Below are positions 35,624-46,700 of a DNA stretch of 64,000 nt, one piece after another; within the stretch, counting starts at the first letter, position 1; each line of letters opens with the position of its first letter. The notes below the pieces were generated by a model. That model was not told the DNA's origin and did no database searches. It worked only from the letters and a program-made list of their open reading frames with translations. Both the position numbers and the translations under genes were made by a program. This DNA is from Drechmeria coniospora (Eukaryota > Ascomycota > Sordariomycetes > Hypocreales > Ophiocordycipitaceae), in the NCBI RefSeq assembly GCF_001625195.1, contig NC_054391.1:5157157-5221156 (forward strand). The letters are read 5' to 3'.

Positions 35624-38556
35624 ATGCATCAGCAAGCCCGAGCACCTGCGAGGCTCTCCTCGCCCCCTTCGTCACAGCCGAGCCAATCTCGAAATAGCAG
35701 CACGAGAGAGGCACTCCAAGGGAACCGTCAGCGTGCCGGCTCTACCGTCTCCGGGGTGGACGCCATGAGCCCTTCGGGAACGGAAAATGTCCCAGCCATT
35801 GGTCCTCCCGCCGAGTCCGTCAAGAAGCTCGATCAGATTGTCCAAGTATGCTTTCACGTCCTGCCTGTCACACCGGCGTCGTCCACTTCGTTGGCGTAGG
35901 ATCAGCTAACAAGGAATGACCCCAGAACTTCTATGCCAAGGCTGCCGTCCTCATCCTCGACGCGCGCATAAAGGTCACGACGACGCGGAATGCAAATGGC
36001 ATGTCGAAGACGAATAAATGGGTATGTTTCCGTCCAACCTTGCATCCCGCCATGCCACGGGCTGACCGCCATGTCCAGTTCCAAATCGAAACGGACGAGA
36101 TAGACGACTTTCGAGACGAGTTCAAGGTGTGGAAGACGTGCGGCAGCCTCGAGAACCAGCCTCCGACGATGATCATCGAAGTCTACCTCGACCTGTCGCT
36201 CCTGAGAGAAAGCCAAAGCCTCGTGATGATTGATGACGACGGCAAGCGGTGGAATGTCAGCGAACAGCTGAGTGCCTCGGCTTCGTCGACCGCCAGCAAC
36301 TCGCCCAGCGGCGCCCTCGGAAGCGCCGAGGTCGTCCTCGAGCGATGGCGGGTGGAGTTGAAGTCGACGCACACCAAGCTCGTCGACGACTTCGGCCCTG
36401 TTTTGCCAACCATCTACAAGAAGGCCATCGTCTTCTTCAGAACGCTATTCATGAAAACCCGGCTGAACCCGGTGTGGAAGGTTGTCGGCGCCGCGCCGAG
36501 TGCACATCCCGCCCTCGTACCTCGCTGCCGAATTCGGACGTCGGAGCCGCACCGATCGAGTCACGACCCGCTACGGCAGTCTCTCGATGGCCACCCGGAC
36601 CCCGTGTCCGAGTACATGTTTGGCGACCTCGACGTCCCCGTCGGCCGCTTGCGGGCCTCGGTCGCCTACCGAAACTGCTGTCGGTTTCGCGTCGACGACT
36701 CCGAGTCGCTGCTGAGCTCCCACTTCATGAGAGCCGACGAGAACTTCTTCAAGCCGTCGTTGCCGCCCCACGGAGGACGAGAGCACGAGGCGACGGCGGG
36801 GCTGGCCTCGCTTCGTTCCAACCACCGAGCGCCCGACCCTGCCGAGATACCCCAGACCTACGGCAGCCTCTCGACCTTTCACACCGACCAACGCGTGGGC
36901 ACGAGCCCGATATCAGCCCTGAGAGCTGTGAAGCCTCCCGGATCGGATACGAGTTCTCCTCCGGCATCGTTCCCCTCCTACCATGGCATCGACCCGCCCA
37001 ACTCTCTGCCCATCCGTGCGTCCTCCACTCGCGTTCCCGTTCGCCATGGGGACGGGCACGCGAGGAGGACATCCATATCCACCTTCCAGCCGTTCAAGGC
37101 TGGATCCTTGTCCGGCTCCCCTGTTCCGCGCACCATGGACCCTGAATCGCCCGTGTCGACGCACGCGCTCAGCCGCCCGAGTTTGATATCCGGCTCTCGA
37201 CCCAGGACTCGCTCGTCGCTGACGGCGGGCATGCCCTCGTCACTTCGTGGAGGCCCGCCGGCCACGACCGCCGCGGACCCGCTGGTGATCGGATCGCCTC
37301 GGCCAAGCTCGACGAGCCGCTACAGCAGCAGCTTCACCCATCGCCGCGCCCGCTTGTCCATGGGCGGTGCGAGCAAGGGCGGTGATGAGGAGAACAGCAG
37401 TGGACGCCAGAGCCTCGCTTCGTCCCTGGCGCAGCCCGGATCCGGGCTCCTCGCCGAGGCGGGACCTGCCAGTTCCGGTTCGATCCATGCGGAGGGGGAC
37501 GACATTTCCGACTTCCTCAAGGCCCTCGACAGCAAGAAGACGCTCAAGAGCTTCGAGCCGGCGAAGAAGGGGGAATCGGCAACGAACAGGACGGTGGCGC
37601 AGCTTTCCCGGTTTCGCATGATGAGGGACTCGCACAATGCGCTCGGCGACTCCATGACGTCGTCGATGCAGATGCAGCGCTCCTCGAGCACCTCGAGCCG
37701 ACAGCTGCCGAGCGTACCTAGCATGACCGTCCCGCCGTCCATGTCCACGTCCACGTCGCCCGGCAAACCGGCATCGCCGCACACGCCGCACACGCCGGCG
37801 ATTCCTTCCCGGCTCAGCGAAAACTCCATCATCGACTACGGTGCCACCGGACGTGTTCCCGCGGCGAGCAGACGTCCCCAGGAGCCAACGGTGGCGGAAG
37901 TCAGCAGGGAGAATAGCGCGGTCCAGGATGGCACGCCGGCCATGGACATACCTCTATCGCCGCTTCTCAACTCGTACCAGCGCCGGTCGAGCTCGGTCGC
38001 CCAAAAGAATCGGACCTTAATCGAAGTGGACGAAAATGAGTTGGCCTTTGCCGCGGGACATCGGAGCATCAGCCTCGGCGCCAGCGACCGAGAGCCGCCG
38101 ACGCTGAGCACCCTGTTGGGGCGGCAGATGGAACTGGAGAGCAGCTCGGCCGGGCGAGACAACGTCCCGACGGGACTCCAGCCCGCCGCCGAGATTCAGC
38201 CTTCCGGTTCCGGATCGTCCGAGGTTATGCAGCGCGGGTCCGCCGAAGCAAGCCTGCCCGACGGTCTCATTCGAACTTCCGCCCCATCCAGCTCCCCCCT
38301 TCCGAGGAGGCGCTACGCAGGCATGGCGGCCGCGGCGAGGGAGACGCCTCGACGATCCTCTCGCGGCAGCATCACCGGATCCTCGAGCAAGCTTGGGCGT
38401 CCCGACGATGAGTCCGAAGAACCGCTGGTGTTTGATCTGTCCGAGATGGAGGCTCACGGACGACGAAGTCTCGAGGAGGCTCGAGCCGGTCGCAACCTCA
38501 GTCTCGAGAGGAGCGCCGGCGAGCAGCGCGGAACGACGCGACGGGGGTGGACCTGA
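35624..38556 (+). CDS. ATG13: Autophagy-related protein 13 (3 exons)
   Basis: Regulatory subunit of the Atg1 kinase complex that starts autophagosome formation. TOR-dependent phosphorylation of its tail is known from yeast. Exons 35624-35845, 35926-36021 and 36079-38556 give 931 residues. The HORMA domain is at about 65-300: VKKLDQIVQ/NFYAKAAVLILDARI, NKW/FQIETDEIDDFRDEFKVWK, MIIEVYLDLSLL, then the conserved RCRI and YRNCCRFRVDDSESLLSS segments. The rest is a disordered serine/proline-rich tail with the Atg1/Atg17-binding region. The second intron is 57 bp and has no in-frame stop, so an unspliced reading adds 19 residues inside HORMA. The family sequence (KTNKWFQIETDE) favours splicing. It lies downstream of a 2.6-kb spacer. 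Confidence 0.94.
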
Positions 38557-39556
38557 TTCGGCCTCGTGCTCGAACCCTTGACGCCAACGCTCAGGAGTTG
38601 GCAGGCACATCGGGGATGCAGGACAGATCCTGCGAAGATGGCGCGCCGCTGATTGTTTGATTCTCACTCTCCCCCGTTGGAGACATGGCCTCTCACGCGA
38701 GCGAGCGGTTCGTTTCGGCGTCCGGGCATGTCATTTCGGCTTTACAAGGCCTCTCAATCGTATGCTGGATGAGGTGGAAACAGAGTTCCAGCGGAGCAGA
38801 AAATTGACATCGAGAGGAGGAGAGGGGTTGGAGAAGGAGTCTGGCAACGTTTTGTGGCAGCGCCGGATGGAATCCTTCCTTGACTGGCTGGGATATTGCA
38901 AGATGTCATTTTCCCCAAGAATCTCGGGCGCCTATTATGTGAATGACATACCGCTTGGCGCACCAAGTACAAACATGTTGAATATAGGGAGCATTTAGTC
39001 ATAGGCCTTTTTTTTTATCCTCGACACTCTTTCGATTCTGCTGCCTAGGGAATGATGATGCCTAGGGAATGACAGTAACGTGATGCCTGCAGTTCCAATT
39101 CAGTGAGGTTACGGTGTAGTGAAGGAGGAGCCGTTGAACGAGGCACTAATTACGCAGTGCTGCGGATGTGACGGGTGACGTGAGGTGTGGCTGCGGCTGC
39201 TGTGGCGCGGCACCAACGCAACTGTCAGCCCCTCGCTCGATTGGATGACGACGAGGTTCAGGCACCACTGGCTGGAGCTGAACACCACCACACATTGACC
39301 ACACCATAATACAGCACCACCACCTCATCAACCTCCGCAACACCTGACACCTAGAGCACCTTCGCCACCCAACGAACCGACTCAGCATCTCCCACGTCGC
39401 ACCAAACAAGCAGAAGCAAGCGCTACGGTTCCTCAAATAGGAGAGCAGCGCACGACGACGTCTCGGCAATCTTGATTGTGTGAAACGCTCCTTGGACAAG
39501 GCCAGCACGGGGAGAGTGCCAGAGACAGCTCGCAAGGGTCACGACCGGTGCTAGTC
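38557..39556. other. Spacer between ATG13 and HSE1
   Basis: One kilobase of trailer and leader sequence. A short A/T run lies near 39008 and a CA/CAC-rich stretch at about 39280-39360 in the HSE1 leader. Frames on either strand are short, have no domain and are not called. Confidence 0.5.
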
Positions 39557-41761
39557 ATGTTCCGCGCAGCAACGTCGAGTCCGTTTGACGAAGTAGTCGG
39601 TGAGTAGAGCATCACCCTGCAGGAGATGGAACAGGATGGCTGATGCAGAGCAGCCAAGGCGACGGATGAGAACCTCACATCCGAGGACTGGGGCGCCATC
39701 ATAGAGGTGTGCGACAAGGTGTCGGGAGACGAGAATGGACCGAAGGAGGCTGTCCAGAGCCTGATCAAGCGACTCGCTCATCGCAATGCCAACGTGCAAC
39801 TGTACACTTTGGAGGTTTCTATTCCCCCTCACCATGAACGATGAAAGCTAGAAGCCAGGGCTGACGATTCCCCTTCCCTCCGCTTCACATAGCTCGCCCA
39901 CGCGCTGTGTCAAAACTGCGGCAAGCCAGTGCACAGAGAAGTTTCCAGTCGCGCGTTCACAGAAGCGCTGCTCAAATTAGCCAACGACCGCAACACGCAC
40001 GCACAAGTCAAGGCCAAGATCCTCGAGAAGATGCAGGACTGGAGTGACATGTTCAGCAAAGACCCTGAACTCGGCATCATGTACGACGCCTACCACAGGC
40101 TGAAGCAGAGCAACCCGACGCTGCAACCCCCTAGCGCACCGCAGAAGCAAGGCCTGACGCAGTCTGACCGACAGAAGGAGGAGGACGAGCTGCAGATGGC
40201 TCTCAAACTGAGTCTGCAGGAAGAAGAGCGCAAGAAGTCGGCGCCTACCGGTGCCGGCTCCCAGGCTGCAGGCCCAGGCCGGGCAGCAGAGTCGACAGCC
40301 GTGCCGGTGGTGCCTGCCGGTACGACTGCCGCCACCGTGAGCAGGGTGCGTGCCCTCTACGACTTTACGCCGACCGAGACGGGTGAGCTCGAGTTCAAAA
40401 AGGGGGATGTCATTGCCGTTCTCGAAAGCGTCTACAAGGATTGGTGGCGTGGCTCGTTGAAAGGCAAGACAGGCATCTTTCCGCTCAATTACGTCGAGAA
40501 ACTTTCGGACCCGACGCCGGACGAGCTGCAGCGCGAGGCCCAGATGGAGGCCGAGGTCTTTGCCGAGATCAAGAACGTGGAGAAGCTGCTGACGTTGCTG
40601 AGCGCATCCAACACGGGGCCGCGAGAGGAGGACAACGAGGAGATTTCGGTACGTGGCTCTATACCAAGCAGGCGAGCGAGACGATGCTAACCTGGGCTGG
40701 AACCAGAAACTGTACCACCAAACGCTCGCCATTCGGCCCAAGCTGATCAAGCTGATCGAAAAGTACTCGCAGAAGAAGGGTAGGCATGGACAGAGACACA
40801 ACTTCGCCTTGCGACAAGTGCTAACATCCCGCAGATGACTTTACGCAGCTGAATGAAAAGTTCATCAAGGCTCGCAGGGACTACGAGGCGTTGCTCGAAT
40901 CATCCATGTCGCATCCACCGCAACATAACTACCATCAGTACGCGATGAGGCCAGCACCGCCAGGCCATGGTTACCCTTCGAGCGGCAGCTACTCTTCTCA
41001 GGGGCAGCCGCCCCAAGACGGGCAATACTTCAGCCAAGGGCGCCCAACAGGCATGCGTCTCTGAGCCTTGGATTGGGAAGGCATGTTGCGCTGACGATGA
41101 CGCAGACCACCAGCACCACCAGGCACCATACCAGACCTCCTCACCACCACCCAACTTTCCAGCTCAGGGTACGTCGGCACCTTTCTACGTCGCCGGCTCG
41201 GAAATTCCACCTCAGCCTCAGGGTGGCCCTCAGCAGTACCCTCCTCGAGATCAGTCCCCTGCTCGAGCGGGCTCGCATAGCAAGCAGCAAACGTCACCTC
41301 CGCCGCAGGCGTTCAACCCGCAGTCGGCCGCTCATGCGCCGTCAAATCCATACGCCCAACCTCCTCCCGGTCAGCAGCGACCGCACAGCACATATGGTGC
41401 CCAGGAACTGGCCACCTCTGTGTATGACTCGCCCATGGCGCCGCACAACCCTGCCATGTCTTCGCAACAGGAGGCGAACAGTCAAGCGGCAAGCGGTCCC
41501 ACCGCACCATACGCCAAGCCGCCGCAGCAGTACCAAAGCTATAACCCTCCGGAACAGCCCCCCCCACTGGTTCCCGCAGGACAGTCTCAGGCTCACAATC
41601 CGCCCCTGTCGTCTCCGACGTCGCAAAGCCACGGCGCCGTGTACGGTTCGCATCATGCGCCGCCAGGTCCGAATGCGGGTGGCGAGCAGATCCAGTACAA
41701 GCCGTACACACCAGCGGCTGAGGGCCCCACAGCACCGAATCCGAATGACTACTATCGCTAG
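39557..41761 (+). CDS. HSE1: ESCRT-0 subunit Hse1, STAM homologue (6 exons)
   Basis: Partner of Vps27 in ESCRT-0, which collects ubiquitinated cargo on endosomes for the multivesicular body. Exons 39557-39599, 39654-39814, 39893-40648, 40707-40779, 40835-41050 and 41106-41761 give 634 residues. VHS domain at ~1-145 (FRAATSSPFDEVV, ATDENLTSEDWGAIIEVCDK, RLAHRNANVQLYTLE/LAHALCQNCG). UIM at ~163-180 (EDELQMALKLSLQEEERK). SH3 at ~218-275 (VRALYDFTPTETGELEFKKG, KDWWRGSL, GIFPLNYVE). Then the coiled GAT region (EIS/KLYHQTLAIRPKLIKLIE, DDFTQLNEKFIKARRDYE) and a proline/glutamine-rich tail. The last intron has no good GT donor; a GC donor at 41051 (CAG/GCATGC) or a weak GT at 41056 both keep the frame. 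Confidence 0.93.
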
Positions 41762-42620
41762 CTGATGAAACGCCATGTGGTATCGCCATTTTGCGACAAT
41801 AGATGGAGGGATGAACGACCTGGGGAGGAGAGTGGGAGGAGAACGAGGAGCGTTGGAGGAGAGCGAGGGGCGTGGGAGGAGAGCGAGGAGAGCGGGAGGA
41901 GTGGGAGGAGCGTTGGAGGAGAGCGAGAAGAGGGAGAGGAGAGAGGAAGGAGAGGGGAGAGAGGAGTGGAGGATGATGAGAAGGAGAGAGAGAAACGAGG
42001 CAACTGTATGTTGTCGTGAGCATCTTTTCTTTGGCTTGCTACCTCCTGTTTGCAATGTACAGCACTGTTCTCTGTTCTTCAACCTGGCTGTCGTGGCTGT
42101 GCTGCCTGTGATAGGGTGGATAGTGTTGAATGCAACGAGTTTCCGCATGAAGCAAAGTAGTCCAGGTTGATTATAGAGCTCTAGTACGAGTGGTTTTGGT
42201 AGTTATAAACTCAACTCAGTCTCTATTGCGGAATTTGGGAGGCGAGATTGGCTTATGCGCGTGCGTGAGAGAGATAGAAACCGGGGAAGCTAGGTGGAAA
42301 GAAAATTCTGCGTATATGAATAGAGCGTGTACGAGTTGTATTCAGATATGATAGATGTGGTGGTACGGATATGACAAAGGGGGGGGGAGGAGAGATCAGC
42401 TAGTACGATGTGAGCAGGAGGTTTGGTGCACTGCTTCGGTGCTTGTACACTGATGTTTGCATTGGCGGCTGCCGAGTAAATGAGTTGCTTCTGGGCTCTC
42501 CTATGCCGACACAACAGCGGCGTATTATTCAAGGAAGATTTGCAAGGAGAGAGCTGGTAAACGGAGGAAGAGTGTTGTAGTTGCAGGACAAGGCTGCTGT
42601 ATAAACGAAACGGCGTTCTA
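41762..42620. other. Convergent spacer between HSE1 and the SET gene
   Basis: It holds a purine-rich run directly after HSE1 (listed separately) and then ordinary AT-richer trailer sequence. A G9-10 run lies near 42379. No gene is supported. Confidence 0.5.
41821..41995. repeat. Purine-rich degenerate tandem repeat 3' of HSE1
   Basis: About 175 bp that is almost wholly G and A on the plus strand, built from GGAGGAGAGCGAG-like units. The blocks 41821-41880 and 41881-41940 align to each other at a 60-bp offset; both contain GAGGAGCGTTGGAGGAGAGC at the same offset. It lies about 60 bp after the HSE1 stop, in the 3' UTR or spacer. Confidence 0.75.
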
Positions 42621-43253
42621 TCATCCGTTGGCGTCCGCGTCGGCGTTGACATTGGCATCGGCATCCTGATATTCGTCTGCGACGTCTCCCATCCTCTCTT
42701 TCCAGAACCCCTTTCCGTAGCTTACGAGGATCTCCTCCCCCTTCTTGATGCCCTTGCCAACCTTCTTCCCGCCGACAACCCAGAGGCCGACGCAAAGCTC
42801 GCCCCAGCGCTCGCAGTAGGCTGGTCCGAAGACGGCATTGGCCCGGTGCCCGATCCCGCGGTAGTCATTGACGAACCGACCCTCATTGCCCTCCCGAGCA
42901 GCGTCCACAGCTACATCGGCCTCCTTGTCCAGCCAGAGGTCGTAGTCGCTCTCCGACGAGGAGGAGGCGCCCGCGTGTACGCGACCTAGGTAAGCGAGGA
43001 TGAATGAACCCGCCGGGAGGCATTGGGCCGCGAACAAGCCGTACTGTCCATTCGCCGGATGGGACGAGTCTCGAATCGCTTGAATCTTGACCTTGGCCGA
43101 CGGTGCGGCTGTGGATGAGATGGGCACTATGGGAATCGACGAGGACCCTGGTTTAGCCTGGAGGGTTTTGAGCTGCACCGTTGAGACGTCTTGACCGTGG
43201 AGTGGCGACTTTAGATATGGCAATCCCTCTGGCCAGTTTTTCGGCTTCGACAT
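42621..43253 (-). CDS. SET-domain protein, putative protein-lysine methyltransferase (single exon)
   Basis: A 210-residue protein with a compact SET domain that would use S-adenosylmethionine; substrate unknown. Visible elements: the SET N-part (GQYGLFAAQCLPAGSFILAY, where the usual GxG is GLF), the core RFVNDYRGIGHRANAVFG, which corresponds to the RFxNHxC/NDY motif region, and the C-part GIKKGEEILVSYGKGFWKE, which fits the E-L-x-x-D/S-Y-G motif. No post-SET cysteines are seen. The start at 43253 (MSKPKNWPEGLPYL) is preferred to the in-frame ATG 18 bases upstream. The tail is a degenerate DANVNADADANG repeat. It lies downstream of NUP145 on the same strand, 0.5 kb away. Proteins of this short SET type occur widely in filamentous ascomycetes, to my knowledge without an assigned role. 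Confidence 0.85.
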   Translation of the reverse strand: MSKPKNWPEGLPYLKSPLHGQDVSTVQLKTLQAKPGSSSIPIVPISSTAAPSAKVKIQAIRDSSHPANGQYGLFAAQCLPAGSFILAYLGRVHAGASSSSESDYDLWLDKEADVAVDAAREGNEGRFVNDYRGIGHRANAVFGPAYCERWGELCVGLWVVGGKKVGKGIKKGEEILVSYGKGFWKERMGDVADEYQDADANVNADADANG

Positions 43254-43749
43254 CTCTTTTCTCCCTCTCACTGTCTCTATGGCCGAAGGAGAACCCCATA
43301 GGCGTGCGAGTTACGACGCTGACGGATGGACGGATATCGAGAAAGTGATGAGAATCAGGTGAGGTGTGAGGTTGAGATTGAACTGTCTCGGATCCACAGC
43401 TTCAGGTTACCTTCCAACCACAACCTCCGATCTTATCAACGCCCAAATGAGGGAAAACGACAAGAAAATAACATGCAGATTAATCCGTAGAATTGGCACT
43501 CAAATAATCATTCATGACCACACCTGGTCGACTGATTACTACATACTGACTGCACTACAGCCCTGCCACTACCGTCTTGTTGGGGCTTACCCCAGGCCGG
43601 CCGTGAACTACCTGCTCGTCGTCCCGGCCAAGTCATCGACAATTCGTTCCCTCCAAGAGTTTTTTATATTCCAGCCGACGACCCAACGAATTCCCAACTA
43701 CTTGCCCCTCCCTCTGTCTCGGCATATCTTCCTCCCACCCACTCGCCAC
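43254..43749. other. Spacer between NUP145 and the SET gene
   Basis: About 500 bp serving as NUP145 trailer and SET-gene promoter. The plus-strand frame 43366-43830 (154 codons) runs through this spacer and into the last NUP145 exon on the opposite strand, so it is not called. Confidence 0.5.
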
Positions 43750-46700
43750 TCAGTGAGACATGACCTCGCGGTATCGGTCGAGGCCAAGGTCAACCGAGTA
43801 AGCAAGCAACCTGTCCTGCGTCAACGGTAGGTGCAGGATTCGGCACCGAAGTTCCATATCCTAGATGGAGCCAAGTTAGCGTCTGCAGAATACTCTTTCG
43901 ACCCTCAAGATGGGACAACAACGTACCTGCTTCTTCTTCGTATACTTCAGTATTTCTTTCGCCGTTTCGTCCGCCATCTCCGACACGGCTGCGTATCGAG
44001 TAATCTCCGAATCCCCCATCCGCTCGTTCATGGCGTTGAGTCCCGCCAGTAACCTTTCGAGCAAACCAGACGGCGCATTCTCACCCCGGCTGCGGTGCTG
44101 CAGCAGGTGGAGGAACATGCTGTACATCTCGCCACCGAGCGCCCATTCCGCGATGGTGCCTTGACGCCCCTCGAATTGCGACAGCAGCGCCGAGAGCGTA
44201 GCGTAGTCGCGCTCGATGATGGCCTGCGGCGCCACTTTATGGACCAGCACTCGGTGCGCCTCCACGAAGGACCCGGCCTGGAGCAGGCAGTGGACTTCAG
44301 CAGACGCGTCCTTCTTGACGCTGCGCATGTACAATGCCAGTGCTTCCCACAACCACGTCGCCGGGATGCGAAACCTCTCGATGAGCATGCTGAACGTCGG
44401 ACCAGACTCGGGGCCGATCAACCCTGCGTGTCGGCAGAGGTGCTCTTGGATCGTCCGAGTCCGCGATGAAGCGTCGCGCAGATGCAGCAGCACGAAGATA
44501 GCCTCAAGCCAATCGCCCGTATACGTCAGCTGGGCGGCGTAGGCCAGCGTTGCCGCGTCGGCCTTGTCGGCACCCTCGGGTCCGAAGGAAACATTGCCTG
44601 TGGAGACCAACGCGACGCCTAGTTGCCACGAGAGTCGAGCGTCTAGAGGGGACAGCCGACTGTTTTCGGGACGAAGAACGGCCTCGAGATCGGCCTTGTC
44701 GTCCGCGTACAACTTGAGCAGCCCCCACAGCAAATCCTCGCGCTGCTCCGCCTCGCCGTCGTTCCACAGAGGTACAATGCCTTGCTCTGTGTACCACGGC
44801 CGTGGAAGGCCCTCCTTGTCCTGGGCTATGTCCTCGCCGAACATAGACACAGCCGCAGCGACACTGTCTCGGTGCGCGATGGCGTACCAAAGACGCATGC
44901 CAAACGACTGTCTCCAGTCGAGGCCAAACTTTTTGGAAATGACGAATGATTCCATCCGATCTTCGACCGGAACGCCCTTCATGCCGTCGCAGACGCATAC
45001 GTTTCCGCTCAAGAGCTCGTAGATGGTGCGGATGCTCTCGGAAAACTCGGAGAGCATCTTCGCGTCGTGCCACGCCTTCAGCTGCTCCTTCATCTCCTCC
45101 TTGGCGGCATCGCTGGTACCGATTAGCGGCACTAAAGTTCCGAGTCGAAAATTCTTGCCGTCCAGGAGGTGCTTGCAGGCCTCGGTGATTCGGTGTCCCG
45201 CGAGACATGCCACCGCCTTTTCCTCGCTCGTGCCGGCAAGTCCAATGTTGGTGCTGGACGCCGATTCGACGAGCTCGGTCCAAAACTGCGACAGTCTGGC
45301 CTTTCGTCCCAGCTCATCCTCCCGTCCGGCGTCGAACAGGATGCTTGCCAATTCCCAGACTCGCTTTTCGTGCACATTTGCCGGGTCGTTCATGTCCTGA
45401 TGATGGAACACGTCCTGAAGGCTTGCCGCGCGCAGAACCGCCATGGGCACGCTGTCGACGAGTTCGATCTCCGTTACGCGGTCTTGGCTGCGAAGGAACT
45501 TCTTGGACGACTCGGTGGAGAACCTGGCCAGCCGAATGTCCTGCGTTTCCGTCTGGATCCCGGATTGCTGAAAGGTCAGAATTCCGGATCTATCGCGCAG
45601 CGGCATGCCGGCTTGATCCAAGTCAAGCGATCTGGTCACCACCAGCGTCTCGTCCGGGCCCCAGGTTGGGCGCGAGCCATCGTGAAACGCCCGCTCCGCC
45701 TCCTCGACCGTGAGGGTCTTGTCTTGCCGCTCGTATGGCCACTGGGGGAATCCCTTGCCGGACGTTGCGGTCGGCTGGAGCCGCCTCGACGGCTTGGGCT
45801 TCTCGAACAGCGAGTTCATCAGGTCGATGCTCGTGGCAAATCCGCGTCCCTTGTCCATGACCAGCCGCGTGCTCGCGGCCATGCCTCCAGCTCTGTCGTT
45901 CTTCAGCATGCTCTTCGCCCAGGCAGACGATTTGCGACCGTCGTACTCGGCATCGTCGAAGGTGGCGAGCTGGTCCATCAGCTTCGAAGGCGACTCGTTT
46001 AACTCTCGAAGGAGCTGACGATCTCTCTTCACAGGACTTGCGGTCTTCCGGAGCATCTCCATCCAGTCGTCGCCGTCGGCCACCTCCAGCTGCATCGGTC
46101 CGGCCGAGTCCTTGACGGCTCGCATCCTGGCTCGGAGAATGCCGCCTGGCGTGCCTCTCTTCGCCTCGAGCTCGCTCTCCGACGAGGTGTCATCTTGCTC
46201 CGCGGCATGATGCCGTCCGATCGAAGATCTCGTCATATCTTCGTCCTCGGACATGTCATATCCGTCGTCCATCTCGTCGTCGTACTCGTCGAGAGACAAC
46301 GTGACATTGTTGGGCGCCGAATCCGCGGAGCTAACCCCTAAAAAAGACTGCTTGCCGGCTTCTTCGCCGTAAATTTCTTGGTGCTCGTCAAAGGCACCGG
46401 GGACGCTCTTGTGCTCTCGAAAGTCGAAAGTGTCGTCGTCGATGGGTGTGTCGGCAGACACGTCAAGCGGCATGAACCGAGGTGGAGGAGCAGCCAAGCC
46501 GGCATCCGGCGCCGGCGGAGGCAGCTCCGAGTCGGACTCGTCGTCGGAATCATCGAGGCCGTAGGTTGTGAAGTGCTCGACGGAGAAGGTCCAAACGCCG
46601 GTGCCTTTGTCGTACGTCTCAAACGTCGTGTCGGGGATTCGCTTCAGCCTCTCGACGTGCTTGTTGAAGCGCTTGGGGTCGCTCGTGACACGCTTGTCGC

